This document shows positions 11,709-19,473 of a stretch of DNA of 64,000 bases, one piece after another. The notes under the pieces were generated by a model, which searched no databases, was not told the DNA's origin, and saw nothing but the letters and a program-made list of their open reading frames with translations. The translations under genes were made by a program, and so were the position numbers. Position 1 is the first letter of the stretch, and the number at the start of each line of letters is the position of its first letter. Source of the DNA: Parvularcula sp. BBD 1991-13 (lineage in GTDB: Bacteria > Pseudomonadota > Alphaproteobacteria > Caulobacterales > Parvularculaceae); contig LYSZ01000001.1 of assembly GCA_001657385.1 (NCBI GenBank), positions 186,001-250,000 on the forward strand. The letters are read 5' to 3'.

Positions 11709-11803
11709 ATTGGCGGATGCCGTTCCAACGATAAATCTGAATTCCGCCCCTCGAACGCCGCTGAACGCCGCCGCCATACGCTTTCGTCCCGCCGGCGCCA
11801 TGA

Positions 11804-11835
11804 CGAAACGGGCGCCCGCCTGAACGCCCGTTTCG
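11804..11835. repeat. Perfect 11-base inverted repeat
   Basis: CGAAACGGGCG (11804-11814) and CGCCCGTTTCG (11825-11835) are exact inverse copies around a 10-base spacer. It lies in the 394-base gene-free stretch between two converging genes and is not followed by a T-run, so it may be a repetitive palindrome or a barrier to read-through. Confidence 0.45.
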
Positions 11836-11873
11836 CCGGAACTCGATAATCCTTATACGGCGTTTCGCCCAGT

Positions 11874-11993
11874 GCGCGTTGCAGCGAAAGTGGCTCGCGG
11901 TTGATGGTTCCGGTCCATCAATTGCGTCCGCAACGCGCTTAAATAATTATTCAGAGCCGTTTGAATAAATCACATGAATGGCAAACGGTTCTA
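11874..11993 (-). repeat. Composite two-hairpin element, copy B
   Basis: Read on the minus strand, the element starts with the TAG stop codon of the PepSY-like gene. Hairpin 1 is AGAACCGTTTG / CAAACGGCTCT with an 18-base loop (11953-11992). An AT-rich linker ending TTAAGCG follows. Hairpin 2 has outer arms GCGCGTTGC / GCAACGCGC (11874-11882, 11930-11938) and inner arms TTGATGG / CCATCAA (11901-11907, 11915-11921). The order, linker and spacing match the plus-strand copy at 29664-29768, although most stem bases differ in compensating ways. Confidence 0.6.
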
Positions 11994-12470
11994 GCCGACC
12001 GATCCGTCGGAGACGAACAGGACGCGGCCGTTTTCGGCGATCTCGATCTCGAGCTGGCGGCCGTTATGCTCGCCTTCGAATTCGTAGACGTAATCGCGCC
12101 CGCCCTCGCGCACGGAGTATTCCACGTAGTCGGGTTCGAACCCGGCGGCGACCTCGTCGAGGGCCGCTTTGACCGCGCTCGGCGTCTGCGCGAAGGAAAT
12201 CTCCATTTCGATTTCCTGAATCGCGCCGCCTTCGGTGATGTCCACCTCGACATGCTGTCCGGCGCTGTTGAACGCTTCGAATTCGTAGATCAGGACGCCG
12301 CCTTCGAGCTCGGTCGAAACGCGGTGGAAGGTGACGCCGGGGACGGTGGTTTCGGCCTTGGCGATGATGTCCGAGGGCACGTCGTCAAGGGAGATTTCGG
12401 TTTGGGCGAAAGCGGCGGACCCAATAGCGCCGAAGGCGAGGGCCGCGAAGGCGGTAAGCGCGCGTGGCAT
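11991..12470 (-). CDS. Periplasmic PepSY-like domain protein
   Basis: This is a 159-residue secreted protein. A signal peptide covers residues 1-22 (MPRALTAF, Ala-rich core, ending AAFAQ). The mature part holds two beta-rich repeats of the PepSY-like type. Each has a short helix (DIIAKAETTVPG and AVKAALDEVAAGFEP) followed by strands such as GVLIYEFEAFNSAGQHVEVDI and RDYVYEFEGEHNGRQLEIEI. Domains of this kind bind or inhibit secreted enzymes or bind small ligands in the envelope; the partner here is unknown. The protein is strongly acidic. GGAG lies seven bases before the ATG. The stop codon is the first base triplet of the composite hairpin element, whose first hairpin could terminate transcription. 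Family assignment rests on repeat pattern and size. Confidence 0.75.
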   Translation of the reverse strand: MPRALTAFAALAFGAIGSAAFAQTEISLDDVPSDIIAKAETTVPGVTFHRVSTELEGGVLIYEFEAFNSAGQHVEVDITEGGAIQEIEMEISFAQTPSAVKAALDEVAAGFEPDYVEYSVREGGRDYVYEFEGEHNGRQLEIEIAENGRVLFVSDGSVG

Positions 12471-12728
12471 GGCATGCTCCGATTTTCATGTTTTATGCGT
12501 TGTGGGCGAGCCGGGTTTCTCGACGGCTCAATGGGCGAAATAGGCTGGTTTGATGACGGTTCAACGATGATTTGATGAACCGGAAATGAATTTCTGCTGC
12601 GCCGCACAAGATGCCGCAGACCGCTAAATTTTTAGGGTTTTTGCTATTTTTCGGGATGCTTGTGCTGCGTTGCAGCGCGATCGGCTCGCCTGCGGCGAAG
12701 GCCATCGGCCGCCCGCGGGCGGGGCGGA

Positions 12729-15437
12729 TTAATCTGCTGTTTCGGGCGCAGGCGACGCTTTTTTTGCGGCCTTTTTCGTCGTTTTCTTGGCGGTTTTTTT
12801 CGCAGCCGTTTTTTTCGCTGTTTTTTTCGTCGCGGCTTTCTTCGTTGCAGCTTTTTTGGTTGTCGCTTTCTTTTTCGCGGCGGCTTTTTTCTTGGTCGCT
12901 TTTTTCGTTGTCGTTTTTTTCCGGGCCGGCTTTTTCTCCTTGGCGGCGATCAGCTCAAGCGCCTGTTCGAGGGTCACGTCGGCGGGGTCAACGCCGCGCG
13001 GCAAGGTGGCGTTGGTCTTCTGGTGCTTGACGTAAGGCCCGTAGCGCCCCTCCATGACATTGACCGCTTCGCCGGTGTCGGGGTGCGCCCCAAGCTCCTT
13101 CAGCGCCTTGGCGGCCTGGCGGCCGCGCGGGTTGGCTTTTTTCTCGGCGATGAGGGCGACGGCGCGGTTGAGCCCCACCTCGAACACCTCGTCCACGGTC
13201 GGCAGGTTGGCGTAGGTCTTGCCGTGCTTGACGAACGGGCCGTAGCGGCCGAGGCCCGCCTCGATGATTTCGCCATCCTCCGGGTGCGGACCGACCTCGC
13301 GCGGCAGCGACAGCAGCATGAGCGCTTTTTCGAGGTCCAGCTCCTCGACCTTCCAGGTTTTCGGCACGCCGGCGCGCTTGGGTTTTTCCTTGGAGCCTTT
13401 TTCCTGCTCGCCGAGCTGCGTGTAAGGGCCGAAACGGCCGATCTTCAGCCAGACGTCGAGGCCGGTTTCCGGGTCCGTCCCCAGCACCTTGTCGGCGTTC
13501 TCCGCGCCGTCCTCGCCCTCGCCGAGGGCGGAAAGCTGGCGCGTGTAATTGCAGTCCGGATAGTTGGAGCAGCCGATAAAGGCGCCGAACTTGCCGGTCT
13601 TGAGCGACAAGCGGCCGTCCGCGCAGGACGGGCAGGCGCGCGGGTCCGAGCCGTCCTCTTTCTTGGGAAAGATCAGCGGACCGAGGGATTCGTTCAGCGC
13701 TTCCAGCACCTCGGAGATGCGCAGATCGCCGATGTCTTCCACGGCGGCGTGAAACTCCGACCAGAAGTTGCGAAGGAACACTTTCCAGTCCGCTTCCCCG
13801 GCGGAAATCTCGTCGAGGGTTTCCTCAAGGTCGGCGGTGAAGTCGTATTCCACGTATTTGCGGAAATAATTCTCCAGGAAGGCGGTGACGATGCGGCCCT
13901 TGGAGTCCGGAATGAACCGGTTGCGGTCCATGGTGACATAGCCGCGGTCGCGCAGGGTGGAGAGAATAGAGGCGTAGGTGGAGGGCCGGCCGATGCCCAG
14001 TTCCTCAAGCCGCTTGACCAGGCTCGCCTCCGAATATCTTGGCGGCGGCTGGGTGAAATGCTGGTCGGCGGCGATCTCCGACACGCTCGCCGCCGCGCCG
14101 ACGGAAAGCTTGGGCAGGACGCCGCCGCCCTCTTCGGCGTCGGCGTCGTCCTTGCCTTCTTCATAAAGAGCGAGAAAGCCGTCGAACAGGATGACCGAGC
14201 CGGTGGCGCGCAGTCCCGTTTTCCGGTCCGTGGAGACGAGGTCGATGGTGGTGTTCTCCAGCCGCGCCGATTCCATCTGGCTGGCGATGGCGCGTTTCCA
14301 GATCAGTTCGTAGAGCCTGTACTGGTCGGCGCCGAGGCCGCGGATGGAGTCCGGCGTGCGGGCGAAGGCGGTCGGGCGGATGCATTCATGCGCTTCCTGC
14401 GCATTCTTGGCCTTGCTTTTGTAAATGCGGGGTTTTTCTGGAACATATTGATTTCCGAACTGAGCATTCAGCGCTTGCCGCGCGTCCTGGACCGCTTCCG
14501 GCGCCATGTCGACGCCGTCGGTCCGCATATAGGTGATGAGACCGGTGGTCTCCCCGCCGATGTCGATCCCTTCGTACAGGTTCTGGGCGGTGCGCATGGT
14601 GCGCTGGGCGTTGAAGCCGAGCTTGCGGGCCGCTTCCTGTTGCAGGGTGGAGGTGGTGAACGGCGCCGGCGGGTTGCGCCTGGCTGGCTTGGCCTCGACC
14701 GCGTCGACCGCGAACGCCGCCGCCTCGACCGCGCGCTTGGCGGCCATGGCCAGCGCCTCGGTGTTGAGGCTGAACTTCTTCAGTTTCTCGCCATCGTGCA
14801 TGACGAGGCGCGCCTCGAACGGCGCCGAGGCGCCGGACGCCGCCTGCGCCTTCACCGTCCAGTATTCTTGCGGAACAAAGGTCTCGATCTCCAGTTCCCG
14901 GTCGCAGATCAGCCGCAGCGCCACTGACTGCACCCGGCCGGCCGAGCGCGATCCCGGCAGTTTGCGCCACAGCACCGGCGAAAGCGTGAAGCCGACGAGA
15001 TAGTCGAGGGCGCGGCGCGCGAGATAAGCGTCGACCAGGTCCTCGTCGATGCGGCGCGGATTGTCGATCGCCTGTTTCACGGCGGCCTTGGTGATGGCGT
15101 TGAAGGCCACGCGGTCGATGACAATGTCCTTCAGCGCTTTTTTGTCGCTGAGCGCCTCCAGGAGGTGCCAGGAAATCGCTTCCCCCTCGCGGTCGGGGTC
15201 GGTGGCGAGGATCAGCCGCTCGGCGCCTTTCACGGCGCTGGCGATTTCGTTGACGCGTTTTTTCGAGCCGGCGTCGAGTTCCCAGACCATCTTGAAATCG
15301 TTGTCCGGGTCCACCGACCCGTCCTTGGACGGCAGGTCGCGGATATGCCCGTAGGAAGCGAGGACCGTATAGCCGGACCCGAGATACTTGTTGATGGTTT
15401 TCGCCTTGGAGGGCGATTCAACGATGACGACCTGCAT
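12729..15437 (-). CDS. topA: DNA topoisomerase I with histone-like lysine tail
   Basis: This type IA topoisomerase relaxes negative supercoils by passing DNA through a transient single-strand break. It starts with MQVVIVESPSKAKTI (ATG 15437, 902 residues; a TTG four codons upstream is less likely). The TOPRIM metal site ATDPDREGEAISWHL and the active-site Tyr303 in YMRTDGVDM are intact. C-terminal zinc-ribbon repeats follow, including CPSCADGRL with CSNYPDCNY and three LGRYGPFVKHG/GRYGPYVKHQ-type repeats. The last about 70 residues are built almost only of Lys, Ala and Thr (KKATTKKAATKK pattern), resembling histone H1 tails and the tails of some actinobacterial and alphaproteobacterial TopA. 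The tail should bind DNA nonspecifically and aid processivity. It belongs to the dprA-topA-rnr block, but a small divergent gene separates it from dprA. Confidence 0.97.
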   Translation of the reverse strand: MQVVIVESPSKAKTINKYLGSGYTVLASYGHIRDLPSKDGSVDPDNDFKMVWELDAGSKKRVNEIASAVKGAERLILATDPDREGEAISWHLLEALSDKKALKDIVIDRVAFNAITKAAVKQAIDNPRRIDEDLVDAYLARRALDYLVGFTLSPVLWRKLPGSRSAGRVQSVALRLICDRELEIETFVPQEYWTVKAQAASGASAPFEARLVMHDGEKLKKFSLNTEALAMAAKRAVEAAAFAVDAVEAKPARRNPPAPFTTSTLQQEAARKLGFNAQRTMRTAQNLYEGIDIGGETTGLITYMRTDGVDMAPEAVQDARQALNAQFGNQYVPEKPRIYKSKAKNAQEAHECIRPTAFARTPDSIRGLGADQYRLYELIWKRAIASQMESARLENTTIDLVSTDRKTGLRATGSVILFDGFLALYEEGKDDADAEEGGGVLPKLSVGAAASVSEIAADQHFTQPPPRYSEASLVKRLEELGIGRPSTYASILSTLRDRGYVTMDRNRFIPDSKGRIVTAFLENYFRKYVEYDFTADLEETLDEISAGEADWKVFLRNFWSEFHAAVEDIGDLRISEVLEALNESLGPLIFPKKEDGSDPRACPSCADGRLSLKTGKFGAFIGCSNYPDCNYTRQLSALGEGEDGAENADKVLGTDPETGLDVWLKIGRFGPYTQLGEQEKGSKEKPKRAGVPKTWKVEELDLEKALMLLSLPREVGPHPEDGEIIEAGLGRYGPFVKHGKTYANLPTVDEVFEVGLNRAVALIAEKKANPRGRQAAKALKELGAHPDTGEAVNVMEGRYGPYVKHQKTNATLPRGVDPADVTLEQALELIAAKEKKPARKKTTTKKATKKKAAAKKKATTKKAATKKAATKKTAKKTAAKKTAKKTTKKAAKKASPAPETAD

Positions 15438-15543
15438 ACGCGCCCGCAACTCCGGATGTTTCCGCCTGATCCTGTTAGGGGCGGTCTAATGGGGCTGGCG
15501 CGGGGGCCGTGTCAACTGCTGCACATGCATCAATAATTTATTT

Positions 15544-15572
15544 TTGATTGTGTTGTTTCCTATACATATACT
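15544..15572 (+). promoter_or_regulatory. Sigma-70 type promoter
   Basis: TTGATT at 15544-15549 and TATACT at 15567-15572 are separated by exactly 17 bases in an AT-rich stretch. This is the best housekeeping-type promoter seen in the window. It points at the small gene starting at 15623, about 45 bases downstream of the predicted start of transcription. Confidence 0.6.
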
Positions 15573-15622
15573 ATAAGTTGTGCCACTGGGGTACAATTGC
15601 AGAAAAGCAGGGGTGCTGCGTG

Positions 15623-15850
15623 ATGGATTTCGATAAGCGCGACGACAGCGTTCTCAAAACCGGACATCGGCGCGCCGAGGATGCGCCGGTCGGCGCCGAC
15701 TGGGAGCGCGAGGAGGCTGCGCGGTACATCGAGCAGATGCTTTGCGGGCTGGAAGAGATCGCCGCGACGCATCGTATCGAGCCTTTGCGCGACATGCTTG
15801 CGCGGGTCAAGGAAGCGGCGCGGCAGGCGTCGCAGCCTGCGCGCCGTTAG
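15623..15850 (+). CDS. Small conserved-looking protein of unknown function
   Basis: A 75-residue protein (MDFDKRDDSVLKTGHRRAED start) that I do not recognise. The C-terminal 45 residues form an amphipathic helical hairpin, EREEAARYIEQMLCGLEEI and RIEPLRDMLARVKEAARQA, with no signal peptide or membrane segment, so it is probably a soluble regulatory or adaptor protein. I prefer the ATG at 15623, preceded by AGGGG about ten bases upstream; the frame extends further 5' but into the promoter. It is transcribed divergently from topA from a strong promoter. Codon usage and the good promoter make it credible as a gene despite its size. Confidence 0.6.
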   Translation: MDFDKRDDSVLKTGHRRAEDAPVGADWEREEAARYIEQMLCGLEEIAATHRIEPLRDMLARVKEAARQASQPARR

Positions 15851-15863
15851 GCGCGCCCCGGAC

Positions 15864-15895
15864 CGCCCAGCCGCTCGCCCGCCCAGCCGCTCGCC
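15864..15895. repeat. Exact tandem duplication of a 16-base unit
   Basis: CGCCCAGCCGCTCGCC occurs twice back to back just after the small gene's stop codon. It is one of several short intergenic tandem repeats of 13-16 bases in this window. Confidence 0.7.
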
Positions 15896-16042
15896 CAGGC
15901 GCCAGTGCAGGACCGCCGCAGGTCTCTGCGCCGTGAACGCATAACCACATCTTTCCGGGATCGCCGCAGCGGCCCCTTCTTTCAACTGCGCTGAAAAAAG
16001 CTGTGTAACCAACTGACAGCGTGGGCCGATATGGTGCGTCTT

Positions 16043-17173
16043 TCAGTCGACGCCGCCAAGCGAAAATCGGCCGCCTTCATGCTCCGCCGCCTCGCCGCTG
16101 AGGATCAGCTCAAGCAGCGCGTCGGCGACCAGGCCCGGCGGCGCCGCCGCCTCGCGCAGGATATCGTCGCGGTGAAGCGGGGTGACGCTCAGAATTTCAA
16201 GAATGCGCGCCCGCAAGGCGGCGAGGTCGGCGGGGTCCGGGGCGGTCTCCTGCGGTCCCTCGGCCCAGTCGAACAAATCCCGCGGACCTTCCTTGATCTG
16301 CCGGGTCTGCGCCGCCAGCGCCGCGAGGATGTCTTCCGCGGTTTCCACCAGGGTCGCGCCCTCGCGGATCAGCCCGTTCGCGCCCTGGCATCGCGGGTCA
16401 AGGGGCGAGCCGGGCACGGCGAACACCTCCCGGCCCTGTTCGTTGGCGAACCGGGCGGTGATCAACGTGCCGGAGCGCGACGCCGCCTCCACCACGACGA
16501 CGCCGCGGGAAAGCCCGGAGATCAGCCGGTTGCGTTTGGGAAAATCCCGCGCCGTCGGCCGATAGCCCATCGGCTGTTCGGAGAGAAGGGCGCCCTCGGC
16601 CGCGATCCGCGCCGTCAGCGCTTCATGTTCGGGCGGGTAGATTACGTCGACGCCCCCGGCGACGACGGCGACCGCGCCGGTCGCGAGGGACGCCTCGTGC
16701 GCCGCGCCGTCGATCCCGCGCGCCAGACCCGAGACGACGACGACGCCGGCCGCGCCGAGATCGGCCGCGAGCGTGCGCGCGATCTTGCGTCCCGCTCCGG
16801 AGGCGTTGCGCGCGCCGATGATCGCCACCGCCGGTTTCTCGAACAGGGCGGCGTGGCCGCACACGAACAGGACCGGCGGATGGTCGCCGATGGCGCCCAG
16901 GGCCTGCGGATATTCGGGCTCGCAAGCGGCGATGAGGCGCGCGCCCCGCCGCTCCGCCTCGCGCATTTCCGCCTGCGCCGCGCTGCGGTCCCCGGCGCGC
17001 AAGGGAACGGCGCGGCCCGCCTCGCGCGATATGTCCGGAAGGGCGTCGATGACCGCCCGCGCGGTCTCGAACTTCTCCAAGAGCCGGTGAAAGGTGATCG
17101 GCCCGATCGTGTGGGTGCGGATCAGTTGCAGCCAGTCGAGCTTTTCCGCTTCGTCAAGACGTCGCGCCATCAT
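16043..17173 (-). CDS. dprA: DNA processing protein DprA
   Basis: DprA (Smf) binds incoming single-stranded DNA during natural transformation and loads RecA. The 376-residue protein has an N-terminal helical domain (about 1-75), the Rossmann-like DprA core with VAIIGARNASGAGRKIA, VVSGLARGIDGAAHEASL, FPKRNRLISGLSRGVVVVEAASRSGTLITARFANEQGREVFAVPGSP, and a C-terminal winged-helix domain (about 310-376). Its length and three-domain layout are normal for Alphaproteobacteria. The start overlaps the plsY 3' end by 20 bases, so the two are translated together in the pyrB-plsY-dprA series. The core motifs are complete, implying a functional protein; other competence genes are not in view. Confidence 0.96.
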   Translation of the reverse strand: MMARRLDEAEKLDWLQLIRTHTIGPITFHRLLEKFETARAVIDALPDISREAGRAVPLRAGDRSAAQAEMREAERRGARLIAACEPEYPQALGAIGDHPPVLFVCGHAALFEKPAVAIIGARNASGAGRKIARTLAADLGAAGVVVVSGLARGIDGAAHEASLATGAVAVVAGGVDVIYPPEHEALTARIAAEGALLSEQPMGYRPTARDFPKRNRLISGLSRGVVVVEAASRSGTLITARFANEQGREVFAVPGSPLDPRCQGANGLIREGATLVETAEDILAALAAQTRQIKEGPRDLFDWAEGPQETAPDPADLAALRARILEILSVTPLHRDDILREAAAPPGLVADALLELILSGEAAEHEGGRFSLGGVD

Positions 17174-17831
17174 CGGCCCTGTTATCGGATGTGGTGTTGT
17201 CAGGCGTGGGTGTGTCGTCAGATTTGGCGGCGTCAGGCGGGGGGGCGCCGCCGGCGTTCGCGCCGCCGATCTTCGGTTCGGACCCGGTGAGCAGTCGCTC
17301 GATATTGGCCCGGTGGCGCGCGTAAATCAAAACCGCCATGAACAGCGCCGCGAACGCATAGGACGGCCGGCCCATGGCGAACAGGACGAGCGGCGCCGCC
17401 GCCGCGGCGAGCAGCGCTGACAGGGAAGAGTACCGCGTCGCCGCCGCCGCGCCAAGCCAGACGAAAGCGGCGAGAAGCCCGGCCGGCCAGTGCAGGGCGA
17501 AGAGCCCGCCGAAGAACGTCGCCACCCCCTTGCCGCCCCTGAATTTCAGCCAGACCGGAAAGCAGTGGCCCAGGAACGCCGCCGCGCCGGCGACTTCCGG
17601 ACGCCAGCCGAGCAGGGCGGCGGCGGCGATGGCGATCGCCGCCTTGCCGCCGTCGAGCAGAAGCGTGGCCAGCGCGAGATCCTTTCGGCCCGTGCGCAGG
17701 ACATTGGTCGCGCCGATATTGCCGGAGCCCACATTGCGGATGTCGCCGAGCCCGGCGAGCCGCGTCAGCACCAGCCCGAACGGGATCGAGCCGAAGAGAT
17801 AGCCAAGGATGGCGGGCAGGATAAAGTCCAT
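17154..17831 (-). CDS. plsY: Acyl-phosphate:glycerol-3-phosphate acyltransferase PlsY
   Basis: PlsY is the integral membrane enzyme that adds the first acyl chain to glycerol-3-phosphate using acyl-phosphate. The signature loops are present: GYLFGSIPFG, the RNVGSGNIGATNV substrate loop, KAAIAIA, and HCFPVWLKFRGGKGVATFFG. Five or six membrane segments are apparent. I begin it at ATG 17831 (AAGGCG just upstream), giving 225 residues; a longer in-frame start 16 codons earlier would add an unlikely basic leader. The last about 40 residues (after HRANIERLLTGSEPKIGG) form a Gly/Pro/Asp/Thr-rich, acidic, disordered tail that the family normally lacks, and its end overlaps the dprA start. Usually pyrC lies between pyrB and plsY; here it does not. 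Confidence 0.95.
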   Translation of the reverse strand: MDFILPAILGYLFGSIPFGLVLTRLAGLGDIRNVGSGNIGATNVLRTGRKDLALATLLLDGGKAAIAIAAAALLGWRPEVAGAAAFLGHCFPVWLKFRGGKGVATFFGGLFALHWPAGLLAAFVWLGAAAATRYSSLSALLAAAAAPLVLFAMGRPSYAFAALFMAVLIYARHRANIERLLTGSEPKIGGANAGGAPPPDAAKSDDTPTPDNTTSDNRADDGATS

Positions 17832-17852
17832 GACGCCTTGTGTACTCCCTTT

Positions 17853-17908
17853 CCGGCTTGCGCCCCTAGCTCTGCGCACCTGGCTCTGCGCCCTAAGCCC
17901 TGCGTTCT
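17853..17908. repeat. Degenerate tandem repeat, 14-base units
   Basis: About four imperfect copies of a 14-base unit with the core GCTCTGCGC (clear units at 17867-17880, 17881-17894 and 17895-17908, and a diverged one upstream) fill the short gap between pyrB and plsY where pyrC would normally be. Confidence 0.6.
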
Positions 17909-17923
17909 TTTAACCCCGCCGTC

Positions 17924-18976
17924 CTAATCCGCGTCGCCGGCCAAGAGCGCGTCGAGCGCGGCCATCCGGGTGGCGACGCCGTAAAACACTTGCCGCAGCA
18001 CCAGAGAACGGTCGGGATCGTCGGCCAGCGCGCCGTCGATTTCAACGCCCCGGTTCATCGGGCCGGGATGCATGACCTTCGCATGCGGGGCGGCGTATCG
18101 CAGCGTTTCGTGGGTCAGCCCGAATTCCCGGAAGTATCGCCGGCTGCTTTCCTCGTCGCGCAGGGCCTCGCCGGTCGTCTCGCCGAACTCCGCGCCCATG
18201 CGTTCGAACTGCATCCTGAGACCCATGACGATGTCGGCGCCGGCGAGACCGTCCTTCAGCGTGTCGAAGCGTTCAATGTCCGTGAACTGATCGTCCGGCG
18301 GTGCGAGCCGCGCCGGTCCGACGAAGCGCACCTCCGCGCCGAGGCGGCGCAGGAGCCGGGCGTTGGACCCCGCCACGCGGGAATGGCGCACGTCGCCGCA
18401 GATCGCGACGATGCGGCCCTCAAGGCCGCCGAAGGCGGAGCGCGCCGTCGCCGCGTCTAGGAGGGCTTGCGTCGGATGCTCCCGCGCGCCGGCGCCCCCG
18501 TTGACGACGGCGCAGTCGAGCCGCGCGTCGAGGGCTTCGTGCAGCCCTTCCTCCTTCGCGCGCACGATCATGACGTCCGCGCCCATGGCGGCCATGGTCT
18601 GCGCCGTGTCCACAAGGCTCTCGCCCTTGTGCACCGACGAGGCGGAGACCGGGACGTTGATGACGTCCGCGCCGAGCCTTTTGCCCGCCAGTTCGAAGGA
18701 GAGATTGGTCCGGGTGGAGTCCTCGAAAAAAAGATTGATCTGGGTCTTGCCGCGCAGCCGGGCCGGCGCCGGCGCCGACCGGCGAAGATAGCCGGCATAA
18801 TATTCCGCGAGCCTGAGAATGTAATCGACGTCGCCGTCGGACAAATCGTCGATCCCGATCAGTCGGCGGGCGGAAAAGCCGCCTTGCGGCGGCGCGGGGC
18901 GCTGGGCGTCGATCATGCCGCGCTCTATACGCTGCGCCGGCGGCGATAGGCAATCGTTGCGCGCTTCGGCGGTCAC
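17924..18976 (-). CDS. pyrB: Aspartate carbamoyltransferase catalytic subunit
   Basis: The enzyme joins carbamoyl phosphate and aspartate to carbamoyl aspartate, the committed step of pyrimidine synthesis. The carbamoyl-phosphate motif FFEDSTRTNLSFELAGKRLG, the catalytic lysine loop SSVHKGESL, the HPTQALLD motif and the aspartate-binding HPGPMNRGVEI are all present. I start at GTG 18976, because it overlaps the ruvX stop in a GTGA junction that suggests translational coupling; this gives 350 residues, with about 30 extra N-terminal residues. The ATG at 18916 is an alternative that would give the usual length. No pyrC or pyrC-like pseudo-dihydroorotase follows, so the pathway partner must be elsewhere. 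Confidence 0.96.
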   Translation of the reverse strand: MTAEARNDCLSPPAQRIERGMIDAQRPAPPQGGFSARRLIGIDDLSDGDVDYILRLAEYYAGYLRRSAPAPARLRGKTQINLFFEDSTRTNLSFELAGKRLGADVINVPVSASSVHKGESLVDTAQTMAAMGADVMIVRAKEEGLHEALDARLDCAVVNGGAGAREHPTQALLDAATARSAFGGLEGRIVAICGDVRHSRVAGSNARLLRRLGAEVRFVGPARLAPPDDQFTDIERFDTLKDGLAGADIVMGLRMQFERMGAEFGETTGEALRDEESSRRYFREFGLTHETLRYAAPHAKVMHPGPMNRGVEIDGALADDPDRSLVLRQVFYGVATRMAALDALLAGDAD

Positions 18977-19440
18977 TTCGAAAGTCCGCGCAGCCGGTCG
19001 ATTGCGCCTTGCAGGATGAAGGCGGCGGCGGCCGCGTCGATCTGTTCGGCGCGCCTCGCGCGGCTCGTATCGAGGGCGATCAGCTCGCGCTCCATCGCGG
19101 CGGTGGAAAGCCGCTCGTCCCAGAACGCGACGGGCAGGGGCAGGATGCGCGCGAGATTGCGGGCGAAGGCGCGGGTCGACTGGGCGCGGGGGCCTTCGCT
19201 GCCGTCCATGTTGCGGGGCAGGCCGACGACCAGGCCGACGATGCCGCGCTCGGCGGCGAGGGCGGCGAGCCGTTCGGCGTCCGGCGTGAATTTCTTTCTG
19301 CGGATCGTCTCCACCGGCGCGGCCACCTCCCGCGCGGGGTCGCAGACCGCGACGCCGATGGTTTTCTCCCCGAGGTCGAGGCCGAAAAGCGCGCCCGAAG
19401 CGCCAAACGCGCCGGCCTGCTGTTCAAAACTGTCCTTCAT
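18973..19440 (-). CDS. ruvX: Holliday junction resolvase-like nuclease RuvX/YqgF (pre-16S rRNA nuclease)
   Basis: This 155-residue RNase H-fold protein of the YqgF family helps process the 5' end of 16S rRNA. The conserved blocks are GLDLGEKTIGVAVCDP with the first catalytic Asp, VVGLPRNMDGSEGPRAQSTR, FWDERLSTAAME and DAAAAAFILQGAID with the last acidic residue. It is divergent from the membrane protease gene, with a 33-base gap, and its stop codon overlaps the pyrB start by four bases, so pyrB translation is probably coupled to it. Length and motifs are normal. Confidence 0.95.
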   Translation of the reverse strand: MKDSFEQQAGAFGASGALFGLDLGEKTIGVAVCDPAREVAAPVETIRRKKFTPDAERLAALAAERGIVGLVVGLPRNMDGSEGPRAQSTRAFARNLARILPLPVAFWDERLSTAAMERELIALDTSRARRAEQIDAAAAAFILQGAIDRLRGLSK

Positions 19441-19473
19441 GGGCTAGATCATACCACTGGAGGTCAAGAGGCG

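Noticed and set aside
12660-14927. Long plus-strand frame (755 codons) antisense to topA
   Set aside because: It mirrors topA codons, has no ribosome site or domain, and includes the poly-Phe region opposite the lysine tail. It is a product of GC bias.
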